From positions 2,418,001 through 2,482,000 of the forward strand of contig OY762933.1 in assembly GCA_963666765.1 (NCBI GenBank): DNA of 64,000 nt, written 5' to 3'. A program made the position numbers and the translations under genes. Positions 43,484 through 52,554 of the stretch are shown here, piece by piece. Within the stretch, counting starts at the first letter, position 1; every line of letters begins with the position of its first letter. Below the pieces are notes generated by a model. The model did no database searches. It saw only the letters and a program-made list of their open reading frames with translations, and was not told where the DNA came from. The stretch comes from Foliamicus sp963666765. GTDB taxonomy: Bacteria > Pseudomonadota > Gammaproteobacteria > Steroidobacterales > Foliamicaceae.

Positions 43484-44608
43484 ATGGCCGGTCGAACGCA
43501 GCGGGGCTTTTGCCACGGGCTGCCAGGGGCTTCAGTTCTGGTCAGGGGGTTACTGGTCCTGATTCTGCTGGCGCCGGCGGCCACCGTAGCGGCGGAGTCG
43601 ATCACGGTGGTTTCCTGGGGCGGTTCGTACGCGCGTGCCTGTGAGGAGGCCTACCACAAGGCGTTTACCGAGGAGACCGGAATCGAGGTGCTGCTGGAAG
43701 ACTACAACGGCGGACTGGCGCAGATCCGCGCGCAGGTCGATGCCGGCGCGGTGCACTGGGACGTGGTGGATCTGGAGATGCCGGATGCGCGCCTGGCCTG
43801 CGACGAGGGACTGATCGAAGTGATGGATGTTGCCGACCTGCCGGCGGGCGCGAACGGAGAGGCGCCGGAGGACGACTATCCGGCCGAATCGGTCTCCGAG
43901 TGCGGCGCCGGGATGATTTTCTATTCTACGGTCTTCGCCTACAACCGGAAGTTTCTGCAAGATTCCCCGCCCGAAACCATAGCGGACTTCTTCGATCTCG
44001 AGAAGTTTCCCGGGCGCCGGGGCATGCGCCGTTCGCCGCTGGTAAACCTCGAATTCGCCCTGGCGGCCGACGGCGTGCCGCTGGACGAGGTGTACCGGGT
44101 GCTGGACACGCCCGAGGGCTTGAGCCGCGCCTTCCGCAAACTGGACACCATCAAGGATCAGGTTGTGTGGTGGGAAGCCGGCGCGCAACCTCCGCAGTTG
44201 CTTGCCGACGGCGAAGTGATCATGAGCACTGCCTACAACGGCCGGATATTCAATGCCCAGGTGCTGGAGGACCAGCCCTTCGTGATTGTCTGGGACGCCC
44301 AGGCGCTGGACAGCGGGTATTTGGCAATCGTGGCCGGCACGCCGCGGTATGAAGCGGCCAGGCAATTCGTGCTGTTCGCCAACCGGCCGCGCTCGATCAG
44401 CAACATCAGCAAGTACATCTCCTACGGTCCGGTTCGCGCTTCCGCCCGCGCGCTCGTGGACAAGCATCTTGAAACCGGCACAATCATGGAGCCGCACATG
44501 CCCACTTCGCAGGAAAACCTAAGTCGGGCCCTGGAGCTGGACTGGCGCTGGTGGAGTGAGAACCGCGATGAAATGTACGAACGCTTCAGCGCCTGGCTGG
44601 CCCGCTGA
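43484..44608 (+). CDS. ABC transporter periplasmic substrate-binding protein, polyamine type
   Basis: Signal peptide (LVRGLLVLILLAPAATVAA) then a PotD/PotF-like mature chain of about 340 residues: SITVVSWGGSYARACEEAYH, EVLLEDYNGGLAQIRAQVDA, WDVVDLEMPD, FFDLEKFPGRRGMRRSP, MSTAYNGRIF. Start is uncertain: ATG 43484 gives a compact leader, whereas GTG 43331 would add 51 codons. The extra region holds an unusual GC-rich stretch with the palindrome GCATAG-CCGGGA-CTATGC (43435-43452), which looks like an inserted repeat. The real ligand could be a polyamine, opine or amino-acid derivative. Confidence 0.85.
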   Translation: MAGRTQRGFCHGLPGASVLVRGLLVLILLAPAATVAAESITVVSWGGSYARACEEAYHKAFTEETGIEVLLEDYNGGLAQIRAQVDAGAVHWDVVDLEMPDARLACDEGLIEVMDVADLPAGANGEAPEDDYPAESVSECGAGMIFYSTVFAYNRKFLQDSPPETIADFFDLEKFPGRRGMRRSPLVNLEFALAADGVPLDEVYRVLDTPEGLSRAFRKLDTIKDQVVWWEAGAQPPQLLADGEVIMSTAYNGRIFNAQVLEDQPFVIVWDAQALDSGYLAIVAGTPRYEAARQFVLFANRPRSISNISKYISYGPVRASARALVDKHLETGTIMEPHMPTSQENLSRALELDWRWWSENRDEMYERFSAWLAR

Positions 44609-44626
44609 CCTCGATTTACCGAAGCC

Positions 44627-45838
44627 TTGAAACGGTTCCTGACCGGTTTGCAAGCGGCGTCCCGGCTGGGCGCGTTGGCGCTGGTACTGCCGCTTCTGGC
44701 CTTCGTGACGCTCAGCTTCGTCGTTCCGCTGGCGACGCTGCTCGGCAAGAGCGCGTATCAGCCGGAAGTCTCGCAGGTCTTCCCGGAAACCATGGAGGCG
44801 CTGGCCGGGTGGGACGGGGAAGGGCTGCCTCCCGAGGCTGCTTTTGCCGCCATTGCCGGAGAACTCGCAACTGCGCTTGAGGAACGCAGTCTGCCCCGCG
44901 TAAGCGGCGCCATCAATCGTGTGCAAAGCGGCATGCGCGGGGTGCTCAATCGAACCGCGCGCCGGCTTGCGAGGACCGAATTCGCCGGGACCTGGCGGGA
45001 CACGCTGAGCGGCATTCACCGCGACTGGCAGGAGCCTGCAACTTGGCATGCCATTCGGCAGGCCGGCGCACGTTTTACGTCGCGGCATTACCTGCAGGCG
45101 CTCGATCTCGAGCGAAAGGAGGACGGCAGCATCGGGCTGCGCCCGGACGAGAGCCGGGTCTATACGCCGCTGATGTGGCGGACGCTGCTGGTGAGCCTGG
45201 GCGTGACACTGCTGAGCCTGCTTATCGGTTACCCCATCGCCTACATGATTGCGAACTCGCCGCCGAAGCGCAGCAGATTGCTGCTGTTGCTGGTGCTGGT
45301 TCCGTTCTGGACCTCCCTGCTGGTGCGCACCACGGCCTGGATCGTGCTGCTGCAGCGCCAGGGCGTGATCAACGGACTGCTGGTGTCCCTCGGCATCCTG
45401 CCGGATGACGCCCGGCTGCAGATGATCTACAACATGACCGGCACCTTCGTGGCCATGACGCACGTGCTGCTGCCGTTCATGGTCTTGCCGCTTTATTCGG
45501 TGATGCGCTCCATCCCCTCATCGCACATGCCGGCCGCCATTTCGCTCGGCGCTTCGCCGCTCGAGGCGTTCAGGCGCGTCTACCTGCCGCAGACCATGCC
45601 CGGAATCGGCGCGGGGTCGCTGCTGGTTTTCATTCTTGCGATCGGCTATTACATCACCCCGGCGCTGGTGGGCGGGCGAACCGGCGAGTTGATTTCCAGC
45701 CAGATTGCCTACCACGTGCAGACCTCGCTGAACTGGGGACTGGCAGCGGCGTTGAGCAGCATCCTGCTGATCGCCGTAACGTTCCTGTATCTCCTCTACA
45801 GCCGGGTGATCGGCGTCGAACGGATGAGGCTGGGCTGA
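44627..45838 (+). CDS. ABC transporter permease, PotB-like
   Basis: 403 residues, TTG start, 18 bp after the binding-protein gene. One N-terminal membrane segment (LALVLPLLAFVTLSFVVPLA), a long periplasmic insert of about 140 residues, then the BPD_transp_1 core with LLVSLGVTLLSLLIGYPIAY and the EAA-type loop AISLGASPLEAFRRVYLP. The long insert after the first helix is larger than in standard PotB and is seen in some opine/polyamine-type permeases. Confidence 0.88.
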   Translation: MKRFLTGLQAASRLGALALVLPLLAFVTLSFVVPLATLLGKSAYQPEVSQVFPETMEALAGWDGEGLPPEAAFAAIAGELATALEERSLPRVSGAINRVQSGMRGVLNRTARRLARTEFAGTWRDTLSGIHRDWQEPATWHAIRQAGARFTSRHYLQALDLERKEDGSIGLRPDESRVYTPLMWRTLLVSLGVTLLSLLIGYPIAYMIANSPPKRSRLLLLLVLVPFWTSLLVRTTAWIVLLQRQGVINGLLVSLGILPDDARLQMIYNMTGTFVAMTHVLLPFMVLPLYSVMRSIPSSHMPAAISLGASPLEAFRRVYLPQTMPGIGAGSLLVFILAIGYYITPALVGGRTGELISSQIAYHVQTSLNWGLAAALSSILLIAVTFLYLLYSRVIGVERMRLG

Positions 45839-45839
45839 G

Positions 45840-46736
45840 ATGAGGAGTGGACCGATCGCAGGCAAGTCGCCCGGGAGCGAGGGCGTCCCGACCTCCACGA
45901 AGGCGCGGACGCCTTCGCTCCCAGCGAGGAAGCTGGGGCGTTACGGTTTCAATGCCTGGTGCATCGCCGGGTTTGTGTTCCTTGTTGCGCCGATCCTGGT
46001 CATCGTTCCGCTCAGCTTTAACGCCGAGCCTTACTTCACCTTTACCGAGGGCATGCTGCGCCTGGATCCGGACGCCTGGTCCCTGCGCTGGTACAACGCC
46101 ATCCTCGACGACGAGGCGTGGAGCCGGGCGCTTGTCAACAGCCTGCTGATCGGCGCCGCATCCACGATACTGGCGACCACGCTGGGCACCCTGGCGGCGC
46201 TTGGTCTGGCCAGCCCGTCCATGCCCGGACGCAACCTGGTTACGGCAGTGCTGATATCGCCCATGATCACCCCGATCATCATAGTGGCGGTCGGCGTGTT
46301 CTTCTTCTACTCCAGTCTCGGCCTGGCTCAGACGCATGCCGGCCTGATCCTTGCCCACGCGGCGCTCGGCGCGCCCTTCGTCGTCGTCACCGTCACCGCC
46401 ACGCTGGCAGGGTTCGACCGCACCGTCATGAGGGCGGCCGCAAGTCTCGGCGCCGGGCCCCTGCGGCGGTTCTTCCGAATCCAGCTGCCGCTCATAGCCC
46501 CGGGGGTCTTCTCCGGCGGCCTGTTCGCCTTCGCCGCTTCGTTTGATGAAGTCGTCGTGGTGCTGTTTCTCGGGGGACTGGAGCAGCGCACGATACCCCG
46601 CCAGATGTGGGCCGGCATACGTGAACAGATCAGCCCGGCGATTCTGGCCTTGGCCGTGTTCCTGATAGCCTTTGCCGTCCTGGTTCTGCTGACGGTGGAA
46701 TGGCTGCGGAATCGTTCCTCTTCCGCGCAAGGATAG
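45840..46736 (+). CDS. ABC transporter permease, PotC-like, with a translated repeat at the N-terminus
   Basis: 298 residues; ATG one base after the PotB-like stop. Six hydrophobic segments, with EAA loop AAASLGAGPLRRFFRIQLP. Residues about 11-28 (GSEGVPTSTKARTPSLPA) are encoded by a full hairpin repeat of the GAGGGCG family (45872-45922), inserted in frame ahead of the first membrane helix (FNAWCIAGFVFLVAPILVIV). Without the repeat the N-terminus would be of normal length. Confidence 0.88.
   Translation: MRSGPIAGKSPGSEGVPTSTKARTPSLPARKLGRYGFNAWCIAGFVFLVAPILVIVPLSFNAEPYFTFTEGMLRLDPDAWSLRWYNAILDDEAWSRALVNSLLIGAASTILATTLGTLAALGLASPSMPGRNLVTAVLISPMITPIIIVAVGVFFFYSSLGLAQTHAGLILAHAALGAPFVVVTVTATLAGFDRTVMRAAASLGAGPLRRFFRIQLPLIAPGVFSGGLFAFAASFDEVVVVLFLGGLEQRTIPRQMWAGIREQISPAILALAVFLIAFAVLVLLTVEWLRNRSSSAQG
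45872..45922. repeat. Hairpin repeat, GAGGGCG family, copy 5 (inside a coding sequence)
   Basis: GGGAGCGAGGGCGTCC (45873-45888) and GGACGCCTTCGCTCCC (45907-45922) pair at 15 of 16 positions. It is the most complete copy of the family and lies in frame within the PotC-like gene. Confidence 0.8.
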
Positions 46737-46752
46737 GTGCATTAGTTTCCCC

Positions 46753-47658
46753 GTGACTGAAAGCAACGTGAGTACACGGGGCCGAATCGTGGCCGTCTCG
46801 GCTTATCCGATCGTCATGGCGCTGGCCTACGCCTCGTTTGCGGGATTCTCCCTGCTGGGCCTGGCCACCGCGCTGAGCGCATACGCGGCCGTCCTGCTCG
46901 GAGCGGTGCTGATAACCTGGCATGAGCTGAGGCTTCCGTATCGGCGCGAATGGAAACCGGCCGCGGCGGAGGTCGGCGCAGACGCCGCGTTCCTGGGCGC
47001 GGTGCAGATTGGCGTGCCCTTGCTGCTGAGCGTTACCCTGGTTGTAGCGCTGGCGGATTTTTTCCGCGCCGAAGGTCTTGTGCTGCGGAACTTCTGGCCG
47101 CACGGCTTGCCGGTCTGGGCGCAGGCGGCCCTGATGATGCTGGCGGCGGATTTCGGGCGTTACTGGCTGCATCGCGCCTTTCACAGGTTCTCGCCGATGT
47201 GGCGGTTGCACGCCGTGCATCACTCGCCACAGCGGCTGTACTGGGTGAACGTCGGGCGGTTTCATCCGCTGGAGAAGGCCATCCAGTACTGCCTTGACGC
47301 ACTGCCGTTCGCGCTGGCCGGTGTCTCCGGCGAGGTGCTGGCGGCCTATTTCGTGTTCTACGCCATCAACGGCTTTTATCAGCATTCCAACTGCCTGGTA
47401 CGGCTGGGGCTTCTCAACTACCTCATCGCCGGGCCTGAACTTCATCGCTGGCACCATTCGGAACTGCCGCGCGAATCCAACAACAACTTCGGAAACAACC
47501 TGATCGTGTGGGACCTGCTGTTCGGCACCCGGTATCTGCCCGAAGACCGCGAGGTCGGACCGCTGGGGCTTGTGAACCGCGCGTACCCGATGGGCTTCTG
47601 GGCGCAGATGCGAACTCCCTTCATGAACCTCCTGCAAATCGGTACCCGCGAAACGTGA
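46753..47658 (+). CDS. Sterol desaturase / fatty acid hydroxylase family membrane protein
   Basis: 301 residues, GTG start. Multi-pass di-iron oxygenase with the three His boxes HRAFH, HAVHH and HRWHH and the FxHxN-like region (FYQHSNCLVRLG). It likely hydroxylates or desaturates a lipid or acyl chain at the inner membrane. Overlap with the next gene (GTGA) ties it to the GH3 enzyme. Confidence 0.88.
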   Translation: MTESNVSTRGRIVAVSAYPIVMALAYASFAGFSLLGLATALSAYAAVLLGAVLITWHELRLPYRREWKPAAAEVGADAAFLGAVQIGVPLLLSVTLVVALADFFRAEGLVLRNFWPHGLPVWAQAALMMLAADFGRYWLHRAFHRFSPMWRLHAVHHSPQRLYWVNVGRFHPLEKAIQYCLDALPFALAGVSGEVLAAYFVFYAINGFYQHSNCLVRLGLLNYLIAGPELHRWHHSELPRESNNNFGNNLIVWDLLFGTRYLPEDREVGPLGLVNRAYPMGFWAQMRTPFMNLLQIGTRET

Positions 47659-49316
47659 CCGCCAGCCGCCTGCCGCTTCGGTTCGCAGCGCTGCGCGCCG
47701 CCCTGTCTCTCAAATACGGCGGCCGCTATCAGTCGCTGCTGAATGCCACCGGAAATCCGCGTGCGGCACAGAAGTCCCTGTTGCGCCGAATCCTGGTGAC
47801 CAATGCCAACACGCACTTCGGGGCTCGCTACAATTTCAAGAAAATCGTGAATCCGCGCGAGTACCGGACAGCGGTTCCGATCAAGAACTACGAGGATCTG
47901 CGCAGGTACGTGGAGATCCAGGAACGCACGGGACAGCCCTGCCTTACGGTCGACAGGCCGGTCTACTACCACCGCACCAGCGGCACAACGGGAGCGGCCA
48001 AGGACATACCGCTGACGAGGGCCGGGATTGAGCGCGTCAAGGAGAACCAGCAACTGTTCGCCTACTCCGTAGCGCGGGGGACGCGGGCTTTCGAAGGGCA
48101 GGTGCTGGGGATAACGGGACAGGCGATAGAGGGGCTCATGCCGTCGGGAGTGCCCTATGGCTCGGCCTCGGGGCTCTTGTACAAGCGGATGTCGAAGCTG
48201 GTCCGGAAGAAATACGTGTTGCCGCCGGAGATTGCGGACATACCCGATTACGATCTCCGATACTTCGCTACCGCGGCCTTTGCGCTGGCGGAACCTCGCG
48301 TGACCGCCGTGGGGACGGCCAATCCGTCCACGCTGGTACGCCTTCTCGACCTGATCCGAAGCGAGCCGGAGGCGCTGATCGCGGCCATCCACGAGGGGCG
48401 CCTTCCGGATGGCGCCGACCTGCCCGTGGAGATCAATCTGCGCGGCAATCCACGCAGGGCGCGCGAATTGGAGAGGGAGTTGGCGGCGAAGGGCATGCTG
48501 GACTACGCGGCCATCTGGCCGGGCCTCAAGGGGATCATGACCTGGACCGGCGGCAGCTGCAGCGTTCCGCTACGCCGGCTGGCCGATTCGATTCCGGCGG
48601 GGACCTCGATCATAGAGCTTGGCTACATCGCCAGCGAGTTTCAGGGCACGGTCAATATCAACGCTGCTGAAAATGCCTGTGTGCCGACTCTGCTGGACAA
48701 TTTCTTCGAGTTCGCCGAGCGGGACGCCCGGGAAGCGGGCGGCGCGGATTTTCTGCTGCTCGATGAACTGGAAGAGGGCCGTGAATACTATGTTTTCGTT
48801 ACCACCCAGGACGGCCTGTACCGCTACGACATGAATGACATTGTGCGGGTCACGCGCATGATCAACGCAACGCCCTGCCTTGAGTTCGTGCAAAAAGGCA
48901 AGGGGGTGACGAGCATTACCGGCGAGAAACTCTATGAGAAGCAGGTGCTGGATGTCGTGATGGCCGCAACGGCCGGCCTTGGCATTTCCCCGAAGTTCTT
49001 CGTGATCCTGGCCGATCAGGAGGCGGCGATGTACACGCTGTACCTGGAGGCCTCCGGGCTTGAGCCGTTTCAATCGTCGGACCTGGCCAAAGCGGTGGAC
49101 CGCGGATTGCGCGAGGCCAATATCGAATACGACAGCAAGCGCGGCAGCGGGCGGCTGGCCCCGATCGAGATCAAACGGCTGCGCCCGGGAACCGGCGGCG
49201 AATTCCGCGCCGAGCGGGTAGCCGCGGGGCAGCGCGATACTCAATTCAAGTATCTGCATTTGCAGTACGCGCAGGAATGTCCGTTTGACTTTGCCGCGCA
49301 CTCGGAGCCGCTCTGA
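47655..49316 (+). CDS. GH3 superfamily acyl-amido synthetase
   Basis: About 553 residues from GTG 47655, overlapping the upstream stop. GH3 enzymes adenylate a carboxylic acid and join it to an amino acid or amine. The ATP-binding loop YYHRTSGTTGAAKDIPLT, WPGLKGIMTWTGGSC, the ELGYIASEFQGTVN block and the DGLYRYDMNDIVRV hinge motif are all present. Best known in plants (auxin and jasmonate conjugation); bacterial members are little studied. Context suggests it makes an N-acyl conjugate with a lipid acid or imported amine. Confidence 0.88.
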   Translation: MTASRLPLRFAALRAALSLKYGGRYQSLLNATGNPRAAQKSLLRRILVTNANTHFGARYNFKKIVNPREYRTAVPIKNYEDLRRYVEIQERTGQPCLTVDRPVYYHRTSGTTGAAKDIPLTRAGIERVKENQQLFAYSVARGTRAFEGQVLGITGQAIEGLMPSGVPYGSASGLLYKRMSKLVRKKYVLPPEIADIPDYDLRYFATAAFALAEPRVTAVGTANPSTLVRLLDLIRSEPEALIAAIHEGRLPDGADLPVEINLRGNPRRARELERELAAKGMLDYAAIWPGLKGIMTWTGGSCSVPLRRLADSIPAGTSIIELGYIASEFQGTVNINAAENACVPTLLDNFFEFAERDAREAGGADFLLLDELEEGREYYVFVTTQDGLYRYDMNDIVRVTRMINATPCLEFVQKGKGVTSITGEKLYEKQVLDVVMAATAGLGISPKFFVILADQEAAMYTLYLEASGLEPFQSSDLAKAVDRGLREANIEYDSKRGSGRLAPIEIKRLRPGTGGEFRAERVAAGQRDTQFKYLHLQYAQECPFDFAAHSEPL

Positions 49317-49333
49317 CCGGCGGGCCGGCGCGC

Positions 49334-50452
49334 ATGTCCATTGAGCGCCTGGATGCTTACCGGTTCCCGGTGCCGTTCAGGGTGGTTTTTCGCCACGCCT
49401 CGGCAAGCCGCGCGAAGGCGGCCAACATCATCGTCGCGGCCCGCGGCTCTGATGGCGTGACCGGCTACGGCGAGGGCTGCCCGCGCGAATACGTCACCGG
49501 CGAAACCGTTGCCTCGGCAGCCGCCTTCATCGAGAAACACAAGGCGTCAATTGTCCGCGAGGTACGGGACATTGACGAACTTCGCGCGTGCACGGATGCG
49601 CACCGTGAAGAGATCGACGCCAATCCCGCGGCATTCTGCGCAGTGGAGATAGCCCTTCTTGATCTCATGGGAAAGCTGCAACATTGCCCGATTGAAGACC
49701 TGCTCGGCATTTCCCGCCTGGCCGGCGCTTTTCGCTACTCCGCCGTGCTGGGCGATTCAAAGCTGTCTGCCTATGAGCGCCAGGCGGAACAATACCGGCG
49801 GATGGGGTTTTGCGACTTCAAGGTGAAAGTGTCGGGGGACCTGGAGCAGGACCGGCGCAAACTGGCGGCGCTTGCGCGTAAAGGCGACAAGACGCTGCGG
49901 GTGCGCCTGGACGCCAACAACCTCTGGCATGACGCGGCGGAGGTCAGCGGTTACCTGAAGGCGCTTCAAGCGGACGTGTTTGCCATTGAAGAGCCCCTGC
50001 AGGCGGGCGATTTCCAGGGTTGCGCGCGGATCGCCGTTGAATCCGGCGTCAAAATCATCCTGGACGAAAGCCTGACGCGAATCGGGCAGCTACAAGCGAT
50101 CGCTGACCCAACCCTCTGGATCGTCAATCTCAGGGTTTCGAAGATGGGTGGAATCCGCCGTTCGCTGGAACTGGCGCGGGAAGCGGTCCGGCGGGGCATG
50201 GGCTTGATTGTCGGCGCCCAGGTGGGCGAAACCAGCATCCTGACGCGCGCGGCGCTGGCGGTCATGAACGAGCATCGCCCGGCTCTCATGGCCGCGGAAG
50301 GGGCGTTCGGGACGCTCCTGCTGGAGCGGGACTTGAGTGAACCCTGCCTGATGTTCGGCGCCGGTGGAAAACTGAGCGCGGAAAGCCCCCTGGACCCCGC
50401 ACGGCCGGGACTTGGGTTGCTGATCCACGAATCCTTGCTCACCTCGATCTAA
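49334..50452 (+). CDS. Enolase-superfamily (dipeptide epimerase-like) enzyme
   Basis: 372 residues, 18 bp after the GH3 gene. Mandelate-racemase/muconate-lactonizing subgroup: catalytic lysines in FKVKVSG, metal ligands in VRLDANN, FAIEEPL and IILDESL, and second acid/base Lys in RVSKMGGIRRS. Such enzymes epimerise dipeptides or N-acyl amino acids. Being last in the operon with a GH3 ligase, it may adjust stereochemistry of the conjugate or its precursor. Confidence 0.88.
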   Translation: MSIERLDAYRFPVPFRVVFRHASASRAKAANIIVAARGSDGVTGYGEGCPREYVTGETVASAAAFIEKHKASIVREVRDIDELRACTDAHREEIDANPAAFCAVEIALLDLMGKLQHCPIEDLLGISRLAGAFRYSAVLGDSKLSAYERQAEQYRRMGFCDFKVKVSGDLEQDRRKLAALARKGDKTLRVRLDANNLWHDAAEVSGYLKALQADVFAIEEPLQAGDFQGCARIAVESGVKIILDESLTRIGQLQAIADPTLWIVNLRVSKMGGIRRSLELAREAVRRGMGLIVGAQVGETSILTRAALAVMNEHRPALMAAEGAFGTLLLERDLSEPCLMFGAGGKLSAESPLDPARPGLGLLIHESLLTSI

Positions 50453-50502
50453 TCGCGCCTTCGGCCTGTGAGGTCGCGCAGTATCTTCCGCGCCGCGCGT
50501 CT

Positions 50503-51501
50503 TCACTTGAAGGCGGGAATGACCTCCTCGCCCATGAGGCGAATCGCTTCTTCCGGATCCGGACCCAAGGGACCACCCAGATTCACCTCGTTGACGCCCG
50601 CGTCCTCCAGCTCCCGGATCTGGGCGATTACTTCCGCGGGTGTACCGGCAATACCCAGGCGCAGCATGTTCGGAGTGACCCGCTCGCGCGCCTCCTGCGT
50701 GCGCCCCGCGTCAACCAGCTCGCGCAGCGGGGCGAAATCGCTTGCTTTCAGACTGATCGTGCGCAGCGCACGGTCCTCAAGATAGGGGCCGAAATAGGCG
50801 GCCAGGTTCTTCATGACCTCCGATGCCGCGGCCTTCTCCCTTGAGAGCGAGAGCCAGCCGCAGCCGGAAACCACGTAGTCATTCGCCGGGTCCGTGCGGG
50901 CCGACAGGCCCTCGCGTATCGGAGCGATCATCTGACCGGCCGAAGCCGGCGGCGTGATCATCGGCAGGCTGCCGTCGCCGATCTCGCCGCTCAAGCGGAG
51001 AAAGTCCTCGCCGAACGCCGAAAGATAGATCGGAATGTCGGGGCGCAACGGTTTGAAGCGCAGGTAGCATTCCGGCCCCCACTGGAATACCTCGCCGTCG
51101 TATTCCATGACTTCGCCGCGCCACAGGCCACGAATCAGGTGCACGGCCTCGCGGTGGCGCTGAAGGTAATCCGAGCCATCCACGCCCGCCCAACCGATCA
51201 TGTCCAGCGTGTGCAGTCCCATTCCGAGGATGAAACGACCCCCGGACAGCTCGTCCAGCGTTGCGGCGTAGGTGGCCAGTTCCACCGGGTGCGTGGTGTA
51301 GGGGTTGGTGCCGACGGAACCGATCCTGATTCGCTCGGTTGCTGCGGCCACCGCCGACGTCGTCACCCAGGTATGGCGCATGAAGGTGTCGTGCGGAAAC
51401 CACACGCTGTCGAAGCCGGCCTTCTCGCCTGCAACCGCCAGCCGCACCAGGTCCGGCACGGGGCCCAGGTATTCAATCAGCCGCAGGCCGAAACGCATCA
51501 T
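50503..51501 (-). CDS. LLM-class (luciferase-like) flavin-dependent oxidoreductase
   Basis: 332 residues, bacterial luciferase fold: FGLRLIEYLG, EKAGFDSVWFPHD, RIRIGSVGTNPYTTHPVELA, LDELSGGRFILGMG, DIPIYLSAFGEDFLRLSGEI. FMN or F420 dependence cannot be told; no F420 biosynthesis gene is in the window. Convergent with the epimerase gene. Confidence 0.9.
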   Translation of the reverse strand: MMRFGLRLIEYLGPVPDLVRLAVAGEKAGFDSVWFPHDTFMRHTWVTTSAVAAATERIRIGSVGTNPYTTHPVELATYAATLDELSGGRFILGMGLHTLDMIGWAGVDGSDYLQRHREAVHLIRGLWRGEVMEYDGEVFQWGPECYLRFKPLRPDIPIYLSAFGEDFLRLSGEIGDGSLPMITPPASAGQMIAPIREGLSARTDPANDYVVSGCGWLSLSREKAAASEVMKNLAAYFGPYLEDRALRTISLKASDFAPLRELVDAGRTQEARERVTPNMLRLGIAGTPAEVIAQIRELEDAGVNEVNLGGPLGPDPEEAIRLMGEEVIPAFK

Positions 51502-51508
51502 TCAAACC

Positions 51509-51558
51509 CGGGAGCGAGGGCGTCCGCCCTCGGCGAGGGCTGGTAGCCCTCGTTCCCG
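51509..51558. repeat. Hairpin repeat, GAGGGCG family, copy 6
   Basis: GGGAGCGAGGGC (51510-51521) and GCCCTCGTTCCC (51546-51557) pair at 11 of 12. Lies between the cupin and luciferase-like genes, both on the minus strand. Confidence 0.75.
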
Positions 51559-51566
51559 GCGTGCCC

Positions 51567-52433
51567 TCAGTAATAGGCGGCTTCGGACTCAACCCCAGGC
51601 GCGTAATCGGCCAGTTCCGAAGGCAGCACCGGGTTCAGCTTGGCGTCCCAGCTGAAGAGGTGTTCCCCCGGCTGAAAATCCGTCGATAGCGGTCCGCCCT
51701 GGGTACGGAAGAACAGCAGGTTGCCGGTCTTTGAGCCGAAAGGCCCGTGCGGCATTCCCGCCGGCCTCCAGAAATACGCACCCGGTTTCATCAACCCGGT
51801 GTCGCCGGTCAGATCGCCCGTAACCAGGTACATCTCCTCCACCACGGGGTGAATCTCGATCACGTCATTGCGCCACAGCGGCGGCGCCGAAAGCACCCAT
51901 GTCTGGTCATGCGTATGCGGGTCTTCCCGGCAGATGATGCGGGAGAACTTGCGGAACCCGTCCAGCATGCCGTCGCCCTCGTCCACGTCAACTCCGAGCT
52001 CGCGCAGGCTGGTGTCCAGCTTCGTGCCCAGCACGTCCACTTTCTCAACCAGGCGCTCGGCATCGTCGTCCGGGCCGGCGCCGGCCAGAGTTTCCGGCTC
52101 GCCGGACACAAACGTCAGTACCACGGCGCCGGTCCGACTGGATGCGCTGTGCCTCGTGTGGCCCGCCGGGATGTGTGCGTAGCACAGTTCGGTGTACTCG
52201 ACGCCATTGATTTCCAGATCTCCGCCCAGGACCAGCAACTCTTCGTCGGTGCGGAGGTGCTCGGCGGAAGACCGCGACCAGCCGGCCGGGTAACGCACCA
52301 TGGTGCTGGCCGCGCCGGTCTCATTATCTTCGCTCAGGATCTTGACGGCCGCGCCGTTAAATCGACCGTCCCATAAGTTTTCGCGCCAGGGCACGGCTTG
52401 TGATTGGATGAACTCGATGTGGGGTCTGGCCAT
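51567..52433 (-). CDS. Two-cupin-domain protein (DUF4437-like)
   Basis: 288 residues with two cupin barrels: the first around VRYPAGWSRSSAEHLRTDEE and AHIPAGHTRHSAS, the second around IHPVVEEMYLVTGDL and MKPGAYFWRPAGMPHGPFG. His and Glu positions fit a metal-binding cupin pair. Function unknown; ring-cleavage or quercetinase-like activity is only a possibility. It precedes the luciferase-like gene with a hairpin repeat between them. Confidence 0.8.
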   Translation of the reverse strand: MARPHIEFIQSQAVPWRENLWDGRFNGAAVKILSEDNETGAASTMVRYPAGWSRSSAEHLRTDEELLVLGGDLEINGVEYTELCYAHIPAGHTRHSASSRTGAVVLTFVSGEPETLAGAGPDDDAERLVEKVDVLGTKLDTSLRELGVDVDEGDGMLDGFRKFSRIICREDPHTHDQTWVLSAPPLWRNDVIEIHPVVEEMYLVTGDLTGDTGLMKPGAYFWRPAGMPHGPFGSKTGNLLFFRTQGGPLSTDFQPGEHLFSWDAKLNPVLPSELADYAPGVESEAAYY

Positions 52434-52490
52434 TGCATCCTCCCGGGGGTATGGGCAATCAAGAATGCCACAGACTTGCTTGTGGCGCTA

Positions 52491-52518
52491 TTGACGGAAG
52501 GTCCAAATCGCCTACAAT
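52491..52518 (+). promoter_or_regulatory. Promoter of the tRNA-Ile/tRNA-Ala/23S/5S unit
   Basis: TTGACG (52491-52496), 16-bp spacer, TACAAT (52513-52518), followed by TGCGAATCC. The 16S promoter has the same -35, the same spacer length, a one-base different -10 and a similar ATTGCCGATCC start region. It lies 112 bp before tRNA-Ile. Confidence 0.85.
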
Positions 52519-52554
52519 TGCGAATCCCCTTACGCATGGGCGCGTCGGGGGATT

